This document shows positions 22,399 through 32,371 of a stretch of 47,949 nucleotides of DNA, in pieces; position 1 is the first letter of the stretch; each line of letters begins with the position of its first letter. Made by a program: the position numbers and the translations under genes. This DNA comes from a virus. The notes beneath the pieces are model-generated. The model had not been told where the DNA came from. It saw only the letters and a program-made list of their open reading frames with translations, and made no database searches. The stretch lies in the IMG/VR virus record IMGVR_UViG_3300022693_001195, positions 1-47,949 of that record. One strand, given 5' to 3'.

Positions 22399-25300
22399 TG
22401 AAACATACGTCAAAAGAAATGATAGGGCTATTTGCCTTATTCCTATTAGTTGTCTTCTTGGTACTTTTCGGCCTTTGGTTTGATAATGCCAAGGCGCAGG
22501 GGCGTCCTCCAGATATTACAATCGCGGATTGGTCTGGTGGAATTAACTCCAAGTGGAGTCCATTCCTACTTGCCCCTAATGAGATGCTGGAATGTAATAA
22601 TTACATGCTGAATCTCGAACGAGGTTCGCTTGTGTTGAGGAAAGGCGATATAAAGCGCACTGATTCACTCGACCAGATATTCATCAATTCTACCCCAGGT
22701 GTTGGAGTTCTGAATCAGACTGGAGTAGTTACCAGTGTCGATTCGTTTACTAATCTTTCCGTCGATAAGTGGCGTTCGTACAATCTAACCGTCGATGATA
22801 CCAACGATGTTCAACCTACTGGCTTTTGGGAAGCTGACACCGCTTGGCTGGTTTCCGATAGTCTGACTTTTGCGGTAATAGTGCAATACTCGAAGTTCGA
22901 GGCGACTAAGTATACTATTTCATTCCCTAGTACGTCAGTTGTTTTTGATGTGGATGACCAAGTAACTATGGGCCTTGCTGGAACATCTGGCTCTGTAGAC
23001 ACCGTATCTGTTGGCGCTGGTGGTATCACTGGTATTTATGCGTTTTATGAGAAACCTAGAGACAAGAAGTTGTTGGCCATTACACCTGGATTTGGTGAGA
23101 ATAACGCTAGATGGTCTACTTTGCTTTCATCGCTTACCAATAAGTATCAACCCGAAGTATTTCTTGCTGACTATATCAGTTTTGGGGAAACACCAATTTG
23201 GGCAACTTTTGGTGGGAATGTTTTTCTGGCGCTACCAGAGCAGAGGCCAATTGTCACCAATGTCACTAATACTTCAAGGCTTGTGCCATTAGCTCCTGGA
23301 CAGTCTGAGATTGTACCTATTCGATTTAAGGGTGTTGATTCTGTATATTGGGGCAAGGCAAATGATGGAGCTACTGACACTTCGATGCAGAGAGATACTA
23401 CTGGATTTGGGCTAGTCGGAGGCTCTTCGAGTTGCTGTGATTCCGTCATAGACAATGTTTATGACCAAAACGGAACATTTAGATATACGACTTATAGTCG
23501 TCCATTCTTCTCTGGCGCAGTAGATACATCTCCTGATTCTCTGGTTGACTCGCTTTATGACCGTATGGGATACGTGTCACACGAAGTTACATTATTTGAC
23601 CAGAACGCGCTATTAGTAAACGCCACTGCGCAGGTCAATGATTCAGTCGAAACCTCTCAGGCTGATAGTATTATAATTGTCTTTGCCAGAACAAAAGGTT
23701 ATCAGAATGAAATTAGACCTGACGTTGATAGTTTCTACTGGATAAGTTATTTAATCAGCGACGACCTGTCCATCTTAGATACATTCAAGCTTATTGATAG
23801 CATCCCTGATGATTCGCTTGGAAGTCGTGATTATCCATTTGTCGGCGCTCCTAGGGGGATTCTGCAAGCCGACACTTCTTTTATTGATAGTGTTTATGAT
23901 TTGCAAGACCCGACCTCATTCGACAGGCATTTGACTTATACTGCTCCTGGTATGCCTAAGTTTGTGAGTAGGACGTCTGCTGCAAACCTTGATAATGATT
24001 GGTGGCCACTTGCTATAGATATTGACTCGTCGGGTCAGAAAGAACATCGCGGCTGGGCTATCATGGTGACTGTTGTTGATACGGTACTGCTTGGACTATT
24101 CTCTGACTCATCTGCAAATCTTGTAATTCCGACTGGATTCTCTGCATTACTCGGTGGTGATGACAGTACTTCGAGTATGACGTATAACATCCCTAAACTA
24201 CCTATACGTGAGACAAACAAGGTTCGCGTGGTTTGGAGGGCTGAGTTTAAGTTACAACCTGCTCCTGACAGTTTTATTTTTATAACTGACACAATTCTTA
24301 TAGTAAATCGTGATATAATTAAAGAGTTTGTTATACAAAGGGAGGAACTAGAAGGGCGAGAGTTTGTTCAATCATTCTCTTCTGATGGTAGATTTGAGAA
24401 TCTGACATTTAGAGAAAGCGTTCCTGGTGACTCTACTATAGTCCAGTCGGCCTTCTTCCCTGTTGGCATTATACGTGACCCTGCGCAAACCCAGTTCATA
24501 GATAGTTTATCTTATGAATCATGGCTGGGAGGTGGAATTAGAGATAATTCTATAGAAATTGACAATCGTTGGACCCCCACCGACAATCGCATGGATATTG
24601 TTAAGGGTTTCTACGCGTTCAAGGACAATCTCTTTGCATGGACCGATAGTAGGTTGTTCCGCTCAGAGCTTGGCGACCCTAGATTCAAACCGTTTAACGA
24701 CATCCTATTCGACCCTGGGAATGGCGATGTGATCATACAGGTGTCCAGTATTGGGCCTAATCTGGTTGTGTTTTGGTCTAGTGGCTTGGCTGAATTGTTT
24801 GACCCTGTTGGCACGTTACCGACCAAGGGTTCGCCCGTTGAAGGCATAGGTTGCATAGCAGCCCATAGTTTAGTGAATTTCGGCGGTACGATTTACTTCC
24901 GAGCCAAGGATGGTATCAGGACTATAACGTCTAGTCCTCTAAAGAACTTTGGAGTTGCCAACACTGTCATATCGGCCAAGATAAATGACAAGATTGTAGA
25001 TGGAATTTCAGACTCAATTGCTACTACAATGGTTGTGGCTGTGGATGAGAGAGATGGAACTATCATTTGGTCTTATCCGTCGATAGACACAATGTTTGTG
25101 TACTATCCTTCATTAAGTCAGGGTGGTATCGGCCCTTGGACTACTAGAAGTGGGGCGATGAATCAGGCCACACATTACGATACAACCGCAGTGGCCAACC
25201 TGATTAAATCGTCTTCGTTATTGTATGCCAAGGCTGGCGACCAGCGAATCTTTGAAATGTTCGGCAGTCCTAATTCGTTTGATTCTGGAGTTGGTGGTTC

Positions 25301-25628
25301 TTACGCTGGGAGAGTCTTAACTCGACCACTATTTGCCGATTGGCGAGAATGGAAATTACAAAGACTTGCTATACGCAACACGGCCAGCACTAGAGATGCA
25401 AGTATTCTTTATAGAAACGATAGGTTAGTCTCTTTGCCAACGATACCGCAACTATTATCATTGAATGATTCTACCTATCAAATAATTAGCATTGCGTCAT
25501 TAGAGCCATCTTCATATTGGTCACTTGACTTTAGGGGTGGGGTTGATATAGGAGCTGGAACAGATACAGATACTTTACGGACATTTTATATTTGGGGCTC
25601 ACATGCAGGTGAGGTCGACACAAAGTAA
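22398..25628 (+). CDS. Large tail nozzle (gp12-like) protein with signal peptide
   Basis: 1076 aa from GTG 22398. Residues about 10-34 are hydrophobic (MIGLFALFLLVVFLVLFGLW) and end NAKAQG, a probable signal peptidase site. The following segment (ITIADWSGGINSKWSPFLLA, then PNEMLECNNYMLNLERGSLV) is the recognisable opening of tail tubular protein B/nozzle proteins, where a Ser-Gly-Gly-x-N motif and a MLNLERG repeat occur. The middle is very rich in D, S and T with many VDSI-like repeats, and the C-terminal 250 residues look like a beta-propeller-like platform. It is expected to form the short tail's tube. Confidence 0.7.
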   Translation: MKHTSKEMIGLFALFLLVVFLVLFGLWFDNAKAQGRPPDITIADWSGGINSKWSPFLLAPNEMLECNNYMLNLERGSLVLRKGDIKRTDSLDQIFINSTPGVGVLNQTGVVTSVDSFTNLSVDKWRSYNLTVDDTNDVQPTGFWEADTAWLVSDSLTFAVIVQYSKFEATKYTISFPSTSVVFDVDDQVTMGLAGTSGSVDTVSVGAGGITGIYAFYEKPRDKKLLAITPGFGENNARWSTLLSSLTNKYQPEVFLADYISFGETPIWATFGGNVFLALPEQRPIVTNVTNTSRLVPLAPGQSEIVPIRFKGVDSVYWGKANDGATDTSMQRDTTGFGLVGGSSSCCDSVIDNVYDQNGTFRYTTYSRPFFSGAVDTSPDSLVDSLYDRMGYVSHEVTLFDQNALLVNATAQVNDSVETSQADSIIIVFARTKGYQNEIRPDVDSFYWISYLISDDLSILDTFKLIDSIPDDSLGSRDYPFVGAPRGILQADTSFIDSVYDLQDPTSFDRHLTYTAPGMPKFVSRTSAANLDNDWWPLAIDIDSSGQKEHRGWAIMVTVVDTVLLGLFSDSSANLVIPTGFSALLGGDDSTSSMTYNIPKLPIRETNKVRVVWRAEFKLQPAPDSFIFITDTILIVNRDIIKEFVIQREELEGREFVQSFSSDGRFENLTFRESVPGDSTIVQSAFFPVGIIRDPAQTQFIDSLSYESWLGGGIRDNSIEIDNRWTPTDNRMDIVKGFYAFKDNLFAWTDSRLFRSELGDPRFKPFNDILFDPGNGDVIIQVSSIGPNLVVFWSSGLAELFDPVGTLPTKGSPVEGIGCIAAHSLVNFGGTIYFRAKDGIRTITSSPLKNFGVANTVISAKINDKIVDGISDSIATTMVVAVDERDGTIIWSYPSIDTMFVYYPSLSQGGIGPWTTRSGAMNQATHYDTTAVANLIKSSSLLYAKAGDQRIFEMFGSPNSFDSGVGGSYAGRVLTRPLFADWREWKLQRLAIRNTASTRDASILYRNDRLVSLPTIPQLLSLNDSTYQIISIASLEPSSYWSLDFRGGVDIGAGTDTDTLRTFYIWGSHAGEVDTK

Positions 25629-25637
25629 GGAGTTTAT

Positions 25638-26156
25638 ATGCCACACGGTCATAATACTAACAATCAGTTCAATCAGGAACCAGGATTCCTGAATATACAG
25701 AACTTAGAACAACAGCAGGGAGGCGGAATCAACGCTTCACAGATTGGTGGTCTTGTTGGGTTACTTGGTGGTCCTGCTGGTGGTATCGTAGGCGGCGCAG
25801 CAGGCGCAGGGTTTGACGCATTGGCTAGTTTGTTTAGTGGTGATGGAGGATTTAAGAAGCGCCGTAGAGAGGCTCAGAATGCCTTCAGGGGGTTGCAGGG
25901 TTCTACGATAGATGAGAACTTCCTGACTCGTAGCGCTGGACAATTTCAGAGAGCTAACTTGCCAGGATTACAGAAGTTATTTCAGCGGTCGGCCAGTAGA
26001 GTTGGGCTTGGCTCTGGGATTGGTCAAAGCGCTGCTTTAGAGCAGTTCTCAGAGTTATTAGCCAGATTCAACAGTCAAAATCTATTACAGGAAAGACAAC
26101 GGGTTTCAAGAGACAGAAGGGTCGGAGCGCAGGGCTTGGCTTCATTGGTGGGGTAA
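25638..26156 (+). CDS. Internal virion protein with glycine zipper (gp14-like)
   Basis: 172 aa. A glycine-zipper hydrophobic stretch (IGGLVGLLGGPAGGIVGGAA, about 37-56) can insert in membranes, as known for T7 gp14-like ejection proteins that form a channel. The rest is Gln/Arg-rich helix (RFNSQNLLQERQRVSRDRR). Start follows AAGGAG. It opens a run of three presumed ejection proteins. Confidence 0.65.
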   Translation: MPHGHNTNNQFNQEPGFLNIQNLEQQQGGGINASQIGGLVGLLGGPAGGIVGGAAGAGFDALASLFSGDGGFKKRRREAQNAFRGLQGSTIDENFLTRSAGQFQRANLPGLQKLFQRSASRVGLGSGIGQSAALEQFSELLARFNSQNLLQERQRVSRDRRVGAQGLASLVG

Positions 26157-26159
26157 GAC

Positions 26160-27068
26160 ATGGCACATGACCCAAGAGAACAATCAGGATTTCAACGCTT
26201 CGCCGAAACGCTATTAAGTGGATTTGGTGATGTAGCTAGAGATGCGCCTGCGCCGATACGTCGGGCTAAACAGCAAGAGCGTCTGCGCAAGCGTCAGGAT
26301 TTACAAGATTTGGTGAGTTCTGAGAGACTGAGGTTCGCGCAAGAAAATAGGGCTAATGAACAAGCCGCTTTTGAGCGAGCACAAGTTGAGGGCGTTGCCG
26401 ATAGGGCTTCTACTATAAGAGATTTAATTGGAGGAGACCCACAGAATCTGTTGCCGTCGGGTAATCGTCAGTTCTCAATTAACCCCGATGCGTTTGACCC
26501 AGGACGTTCGTTAGAGTCCTTAACTGAGCAAAGAGATTTTGAGCGTGGGGCGCCGAAGAGGGAATTAGCTAGACAGTCCACACAAGCGTTGATAGGTTCT
26601 AGGCTCAGAGCCAACCAACCTAAAGCTAAGGTTGCCCCTGGTGCTACCGATGGTGTTAGCGCAGGCGCAAAACGTAGAGTCGTATTTGTAAGCGAAGAGT
26701 TTACCAGACAAAAGAATACTCAGCTAGATAACATCCAGTCTGGATTACAGGCTAAGGGCGTGAAGTTTAGTAGTAATGATTTACATAAAGATGGCACGGT
26801 TAAATTCGCAGCCTTAAAGCGTGAAGCATTGAAATTCTTTAATCCCAAAGGCGATAGGCCCGGTATTGGCTTTTTTGAGGAGTCCGTTGATCCATCTTTC
26901 ATGCAAGCGATACGTGATTTTGAGGATTTCCAGAAGACTGGCAGAAAAGCGGTGTCTGACGATTTAGAGACTACATTCCCATCTTTAAGCGGTGGCATAG
27001 ATGCTCAAATAGCAAATATGAAGAAGCGGATAGCAGAAAAGAAGCGTAAACTTGGCCAGTCTAAATGA
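26160..27068 (+). CDS. Internal virion protein (gp15-like)
   Basis: 302 aa. Mostly helical and Arg/Gln-rich (RLRKRQDLQDLVSSERLRFA), with a C-terminal coiled region. Place between a gp14-like and a giant gp16-like protein suggests the second ejection protein, which in T7-like phages lines the DNA channel. No sequence signature proves it. Ends in a 17-bp overlap with the next gene's proposed start. Confidence 0.55.
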   Translation: MAHDPREQSGFQRFAETLLSGFGDVARDAPAPIRRAKQQERLRKRQDLQDLVSSERLRFAQENRANEQAAFERAQVEGVADRASTIRDLIGGDPQNLLPSGNRQFSINPDAFDPGRSLESLTEQRDFERGAPKRELARQSTQALIGSRLRANQPKAKVAPGATDGVSAGAKRRVVFVSEEFTRQKNTQLDNIQSGLQAKGVKFSSNDLHKDGTVKFAALKREALKFFNPKGDRPGIGFFEESVDPSFMQAIRDFEDFQKTGRKAVSDDLETTFPSLSGGIDAQIANMKKRIAEKKRKLGQSK

Positions 27069-30000
27069 TTTAGAAAAGCAATTAGAATTATTGCAATTGC
27101 AGAAAGAATTTAACTCGCTTGGTGGTGATTCTACTCAAGCCGAGGCTCCTACACTTGCGCCTGATGTTTCACGGGAAACACAGGATATCAATACCCAAAG
27201 GCTTCTACGTCAGCAATTCCCTGCGTCCGCTTCATTGGCTGGCGATGCTCCTTTATTGGTACCACAATCTCCATTTGCGCCAGAATCGGCCGTACCTTCA
27301 ACAACTGCGAGACAGGCGCCCATACAAGACTTTACCGACCGAGGACAGCAGATTACCCCCACTGGAAGACAAGACGAGGGGGGCACATTCTTTAATGTCA
27401 GAGAAGATAGTCCAGGATTTGGCGCTGCATTTAGCTCTGCTCTAGGGGCTGCGGCTGAAAGAGCCAGTACCCGAGATATTGGCGGGTTGGCCCGTTCATT
27501 AACATTGCCATTTGGTGTAGCTCAAGAATTTGCCAAACAGGGTAAATCTCCGATTGAGTTCGCTGGGCCTGGAGGTAAATTAGCTGATGAACTAGTTAGC
27601 GCTCTCACGAATCCACTAGGTTCCGCTGCTTTGATAGGAGCCGAAGGCGGTTCCTTGATACCATCGCAAGAGGATATCGGCAAGAAAGTCCCAGGTTCCG
27701 AAGGTCTGGTCGGCGACATAGCTGGGTTGGCTGGGTTCATTATAGGTAAAATCCCTGAGTATTTAGCTACTGGCGGCCTTGTTAGTGGCATTACAAACCC
27801 TGCTCTTAGATTGGCCGTACAAGGCGCTATAGAGGGCGCTGGTGAGGCTGGTGGTGAAATAGGTAAAGTGGCTCGTGGGGAATTAACTGCCGCTGAGGCA
27901 GCCCCTATAATAGCTGCTAGTGTATTAGCTGGAGCTGTGCTGAACCCTGCTCTGAGCAAAGCTGGCCGTTCCAGTGTGAAGAGTATTGTTCGCGGTGAGA
28001 CTCAGAAGACATTTGAGGCTGCTCAGAAGATTGAGAAGATTTCAAGAGATTTCAAGCCAAAGCCGAAGAAGACCGCTGATGTACTTGAGAGTGTTAGGTC
28101 TGAACCTGCTGGCACACGGCCAAGAACGCAGAAACTAGATATAGACCTGACTCCGTTCCCTAAAGATGCTCCGCCAAGTACTGTCCGTAAGGTGGCTGCT
28201 AGTAACGCTGAGAAGGTCACTACCCAGCAATTAGTAGAAGCCAAGGCTGTTGGCAAGGGTCCGACTTCTAAGCCTAAACCTAGTTCGGTCGAGGCCAATC
28301 CTGAAGTATCCCTGCTCAACAAGTCTACTGATACAAAGCTCAGGGAGAGTTTACGGGCTAAGAATGCCGCTCCATTCCAAAAAAGAAGCCACGAAGAGGC
28401 ATTGGAGATAGCCAAGAAAACAGGCGCGGTTGAAAATGCTGAAAAGAATGCTGATGAAATCATCAAGTCGCCCAGGTCGATTACTGATATAGAGCAAGTG
28501 GCACTAAAGGCTAGAAATGCAGAGCTTGAGATTGATATTGACCGTTCTGCGAGGGAGGCCTTAAAACTATCTGAAGCTGGCAATGTTAAGGGTGAAGCGA
28601 TTGAAAGAGCCAGATTAGCAGATTTAGAGCATAGACGAGCAAGGCTTGTTGAAGCTGATGATATAGTAGGTACTTTAGAGGGGAGGGCTTTCGGCGCCCG
28701 TAAGGTAGCATTAGACAGAGAGACTTTGACTGTTGCCAAGACTCTTGCCAAGACTAGAGATATTAAAGGCTCTAAACTCACAGCAGCCGAAGAGAACTTC
28801 CTTACTAGCAGTGTGATACGGGAGCAGAAACTAACCCCTGAGATTCAGGCTCTAATAAAGAAAGAAGTCCAACGAGCCGATATTGCAGAGCGTAGATTAG
28901 CAGAGTTGCAGTTTAGCCGTGAAGTTAAGAGTGGTAGAATAACCAGTAGGGCTAAGGGTTCCTTTGAGAGAATCAGGGCCGAGCAAGGTGATATTCTTAA
29001 ACAACTCGGAGCTTTGGGATTTAGGGCTAATGATATTATTGGGGTGACTTTGGAGGGTTCTTTCCTGATAGGTCGATTAGCGAAGACCTACATACAATTA
29101 GGGGCTATAACTCTTGATGAAGTTATTAGAAAAGTCCTTAATGATATTCCCAATATCGAAGAGAAAGATATCATACGTTCGTTGAATCAGCGTAATCCGA
29201 AATTGCAAAAGAAGGCAAAAAGCGCCGCTCAGCAACGTGAGGCAGTCTTAAAATCTCAAGCTGGACTTATTACCAAGATTGATGATGCTTTGAATGGCAT
29301 TACTGTTACGGCATCAAAAGCAAAGGTTGAAGCTGGAGTCAGAGCATTGCGACGAGCGCTTAGTAGGTTACGTCCTCAGTTGAGATCATCCGAGTTGAGA
29401 GGCAATGAGTTAGAGAGAGCATTACAGGTGGTTGCTGAGCTTGAGACACAGCTCAAGAATGAGTTCCGCAATATCCCCAAAGGCAAACGTATTGTACCCG
29501 CTGAATTAGCTCAAGTTAATAGTCAGATTAAAGAGTTGAAGCAGGTTATGCGACTAAATGACCAAATGGCTATTATTAAAGAACAGTTTCGCTTGAATGA
29601 CTTTGGTCCACCTAAAGATGCTTTACCTAAAGCTCCCACTTCGCCTGAGATACAACGTAAGCAGATTAAATTATTAAGTATGAGAAAAGAGCGTGCGCAA
29701 TTTCAAAGACAAACCGCAAAGACTAAATTTCGCCAGATAGTAAGCGCTTTTGTCAATACACCCCGAACTCTCCTTTCTACTGCGGATGTCTCTAGTGTTT
29801 TAAGACAGGGGTTCTTCTTATCTGCCCGTAGGCCAATAAAGGCATCTAAGAACTTTGTTCGTTCCGTAAAGGCTATGTTCAATGAGAACACAGCTCTTGA
29901 GATAGAAAACGAGATAACATCTGCGCCACATCACTATATTAGACAAAAAGCAAAGCTGTTTATAGCTGAAAGAGGTAGTGACCTGAATAAGGCCGAAGAA

Positions 30001-30885
30001 AACTTCCTGGCTAGATATCTAGGAAAGATTCCAGGTCTCGGTAGTGTGGTTAAGGGTTCTGAACGTCAATTTGTTACTTTTCTGAATCTTATGAGAGTAG
30101 AAGCCTTTGATGGTTTCCTGCAAAGGTTTCCTAACGCAACCCAAAAAGAACTCTCAGCTTGGGCAAGTTTTGTAAATGTTGCTTCTGGCAGGGGTTCTCT
30201 CAGCGGTAGGGTTGTAGGCAAGGAAGTAAATTTTGAAGGGGCCGCTGATTTGCTGTCTAGTGTTTTCTTTGCTCCGAGATTTGCGATTAGTAGGATTCAA
30301 ACTCCACTCAAGATATTCGGCAGGTCCGCAGATGGTACAACTACACGCGTACGCAAAGAGATAATCAAAGACATGGTTGCCGCTGTCAGTGTTGGCAATG
30401 CAGCCTTACAGTTAGCTGAGTTAGCTGGAGCTGACGTAAGTTTTGACCCTAGTAGTTCGGATTTCGGTAAAGCGGTGATTGGCAATACTGGCTTCGACCC
30501 TTGGGCTGGAACACAGCAACCATTCAGGGTTATAACGCAACTACTCGGAAGAGGAGGCGAAAGACTAGGGTTGAAAGAGGCTCAGAAGATTGCCTTTGGT
30601 CATGGCTCAGTAGACCTGCTTACACGGTTTGCAGAGTTTAAGATTTCACCACATGTGGCTCTCTTCTTTGAACTACTTGACGAGAAAGACTTGCTGGGCA
30701 GGCCTATAACGCCCACTCAGGCTATCGCGGGCAAGGTTGTGCCATTGAGTCTACAGGAAATGACCGACGCTATTCTTGATGCCGACTCTGCCCCACTGAC
30801 ACTGGTTGCGCTTGCATCCCAATTGGGTATTAGTGTTAGTACATTCCCAAGGAATAAGAAAACCCCACAGTTGAGGACTAAATAG
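27052..30885 (+). CDS. Giant internal virion protein (gp16-like ejection protein)
   Basis: 1277 aa from TTG 27052. Domains seen: Gln-rich N-terminus; Gly/Ala-rich amphipathic region at about 215-305 (LRLAVQGAIEGAGEAGGEIG and AAPIIAASVLAGAVLNPALS); long charged helices; then a C-terminal domain (TPRTLLSTADVSSVLRQGFF, followed by YIRQKAKLFIAERGSDLNKA and ASFVNVASGRGSLSGRVVGK) that I recall in large phage polyvalent or internal proteins. It likely travels with DNA into the cell. No lytic transglycosylase motif was seen. Spacing and size fit a gp16 equivalent. Confidence 0.65.
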   Translation: MASLNDLEKQLELLQLQKEFNSLGGDSTQAEAPTLAPDVSRETQDINTQRLLRQQFPASASLAGDAPLLVPQSPFAPESAVPSTTARQAPIQDFTDRGQQITPTGRQDEGGTFFNVREDSPGFGAAFSSALGAAAERASTRDIGGLARSLTLPFGVAQEFAKQGKSPIEFAGPGGKLADELVSALTNPLGSAALIGAEGGSLIPSQEDIGKKVPGSEGLVGDIAGLAGFIIGKIPEYLATGGLVSGITNPALRLAVQGAIEGAGEAGGEIGKVARGELTAAEAAPIIAASVLAGAVLNPALSKAGRSSVKSIVRGETQKTFEAAQKIEKISRDFKPKPKKTADVLESVRSEPAGTRPRTQKLDIDLTPFPKDAPPSTVRKVAASNAEKVTTQQLVEAKAVGKGPTSKPKPSSVEANPEVSLLNKSTDTKLRESLRAKNAAPFQKRSHEEALEIAKKTGAVENAEKNADEIIKSPRSITDIEQVALKARNAELEIDIDRSAREALKLSEAGNVKGEAIERARLADLEHRRARLVEADDIVGTLEGRAFGARKVALDRETLTVAKTLAKTRDIKGSKLTAAEENFLTSSVIREQKLTPEIQALIKKEVQRADIAERRLAELQFSREVKSGRITSRAKGSFERIRAEQGDILKQLGALGFRANDIIGVTLEGSFLIGRLAKTYIQLGAITLDEVIRKVLNDIPNIEEKDIIRSLNQRNPKLQKKAKSAAQQREAVLKSQAGLITKIDDALNGITVTASKAKVEAGVRALRRALSRLRPQLRSSELRGNELERALQVVAELETQLKNEFRNIPKGKRIVPAELAQVNSQIKELKQVMRLNDQMAIIKEQFRLNDFGPPKDALPKAPTSPEIQRKQIKLLSMRKERAQFQRQTAKTKFRQIVSAFVNTPRTLLSTADVSSVLRQGFFLSARRPIKASKNFVRSVKAMFNENTALEIENEITSAPHHYIRQKAKLFIAERGSDLNKAEENFLARYLGKIPGLGSVVKGSERQFVTFLNLMRVEAFDGFLQRFPNATQKELSAWASFVNVASGRGSLSGRVVGKEVNFEGAADLLSSVFFAPRFAISRIQTPLKIFGRSADGTTTRVRKEIIKDMVAAVSVGNAALQLAELAGADVSFDPSSSDFGKAVIGNTGFDPWAGTQQPFRVITQLLGRGGERLGLKEAQKIAFGHGSVDLLTRFAEFKISPHVALFFELLDEKDLLGRPITPTQAIAGKVVPLSLQEMTDAILDADSAPLTLVALASQLGISVSTFPRNKKTPQLRTK

Positions 30886-31212
30886 ATGACGAACCACATT
30901 AAAGAACATTGGGGCAAGTGGTTGACTGGTACTGGTGGCTTGCTAGGAGCGGTATTGGCTGCATTTGCCATATTAGGCGTATGGCCCGCTGATATAACAG
31001 CAATCCCTAAAACGAATACAATGGTGGTAGAGCATCAAGACAGATTAGGCAAGCTGGAAAGTTGGAGAGAGGCGATGCACCAACAAGACTTAAATTTGCT
31101 AGGGGTCATAAAGGAAAATACTGATGCTGTAAATAATTTAGCTTTGCAAATACAGCATTTAACAACTATGCAAGGCGTTATCATAAAAGATTTAGGGGAG
31201 CTAGAACGATGA
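30886..31212 (+). CDS. Membrane-anchored coiled-coil protein (spanin- or holin-like)
   Basis: 108 aa. One hydrophobic segment (GTGGLLGAVLAAFAILGVW, about 15-33) then a polar helical region with heptads (ENTDAVNNLALQIQHLTTMQ). An N-terminal anchor plus periplasmic coiled coil is the layout of an inner-membrane spanin, but no partner lipoprotein gene overlaps it. It overlaps the next gene by 4 bases. Confidence 0.6.
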   Translation: MTNHIKEHWGKWLTGTGGLLGAVLAAFAILGVWPADITAIPKTNTMVVEHQDRLGKLESWREAMHQQDLNLLGVIKENTDAVNNLALQIQHLTTMQGVIIKDLGELER

Positions 31213-31520
31213 AATGCTGGATGAGAAGATTAACTGGAACGGTAATAATAGTTACATGGATAGCAATAGCGAGCGCTGGCAATATCAACGCTGGCGGCGC
31301 CCTTTCAATACTTATGTCCAAGGCTGGCATGAGCGACGAAGAAGTTGAGCACGTTCTGTCATTACCAACGAATTACAATATCAGTGACGATATCGAGATG
31401 ATACTCCCTGGCAAGTTCATGGTGTACTCTAAGGACGGCCTCAAAGGCGTTGAATACTATGTGAAAGACACCGTACCAGGCAGAGTAATCTACCATTTGA
31501 AATACGAGGACAAGAAATGA
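31209..31520 (+). CDS. Small exported protein
   Basis: 103 aa with a likely signal peptide (MKCWMRRLTGTVIIVTWIAI followed by ASA then GNINAGG). The mature 80 residues are acidic and include MSDEEVEHVLSLP. Not recognised. Lies in a cassette of exported proteins. Confidence 0.6.
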   Translation: MKCWMRRLTGTVIIVTWIAIASAGNINAGGALSILMSKAGMSDEEVEHVLSLPTNYNISDDIEMILPGKFMVYSKDGLKGVEYYVKDTVPGRVIYHLKYEDKK

Positions 31521-32371
31521 GCCGCCTGCTTCTGGCCATAGGCTTTGCTTTGTGCGCTGCGACCTCGTGGGGCGACCAGATCAACTTTCAGGGCACCCCT
31601 GACCCTAATGGGCATTTATTCTTTACCTTTAATACGACCGTAGCAAGAACATCACCCCAAGGGAATAGCGCGACATTTAGATTTGGTTGGGTTGTGAATA
31701 AGGACACAAACATTGTTATGATTGGGTTGGACCCTGATACTCTGATTGCACTGGGAATAGATAGTAGCCAGTTTGATTCAGCAAAGATTATTATCAGGGA
31801 AATTGTTAATGGCACATGGGTAATGAATATGAGTGGTTCCGACCCTGACAGTGTTTATCTGACTTGGCATTTAGTTGTACCCGATGATAGCGCTACGGTT
31901 GAAGATCAGAGTACATTTACAATCTCGCGCACAGGTAAGAATTGGGATACGGAGGGGCCGTTTTTAGATGCAAGCGGAGATGATATTGTCGAGGCTCCGT
32001 CTGCGGTTTTTAATGCCGCCGACACTCAAATGATATTCTACGCTACAACACTTGCTTTTGGCGCGGAAGGAGCAATGAGGACTCAAACGGGCACCTTAAT
32101 TACTTCCCTGAAAAACGAAATTGGGGGCGACAATCCCTTCCCGTTATATATCCCCGTGCAAGAGTTCAAGGAGCATCTAGCTGCGGGTCAATTTGCGAAG
32201 TGGGCCATCATCCCTACTCGCGTACATGACGCTGACGGGGATAATAAAGCAGGATTCCAAGCCAACAGTGATGATGCAATTGGAGCATTACAACTTGACC
32301 TGTTTGTGTATTTCACACCCCCCCCTGATGCTCCATCGGGCAAGCGCAGAAAGGCTGCGATGAATGACTAG
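31517..32371 (+). CDS. Exported fibre-associated beta-rich protein
   Basis: 284 aa. Signal peptide MSRLLLAIGFALCAATSWG then DQINF. Mature protein is beta-rich with D/S/T-rich turns. Near the 3' end a run of eight C (about 32318-32325) encodes Pro-Pro-Pro before SGKRRKAAMND. Likely a tail-fibre accessory by location; no family. Overlaps both neighbours. Confidence 0.6.
   Translation: MSRLLLAIGFALCAATSWGDQINFQGTPDPNGHLFFTFNTTVARTSPQGNSATFRFGWVVNKDTNIVMIGLDPDTLIALGIDSSQFDSAKIIIREIVNGTWVMNMSGSDPDSVYLTWHLVVPDDSATVEDQSTFTISRTGKNWDTEGPFLDASGDDIVEAPSAVFNAADTQMIFYATTLAFGAEGAMRTQTGTLITSLKNEIGGDNPFPLYIPVQEFKEHLAAGQFAKWAIIPTRVHDADGDNKAGFQANSDDAIGALQLDLFVYFTPPPDAPSGKRRKAAMND

Noticed and set aside
28023-28781. 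252-codon minus-strand frame
   Set aside because: It is antisense to the giant internal virion protein; its Ser/Leu/Ala-rich composition is what the reverse of helical Lys/Glu/Ala codons gives.
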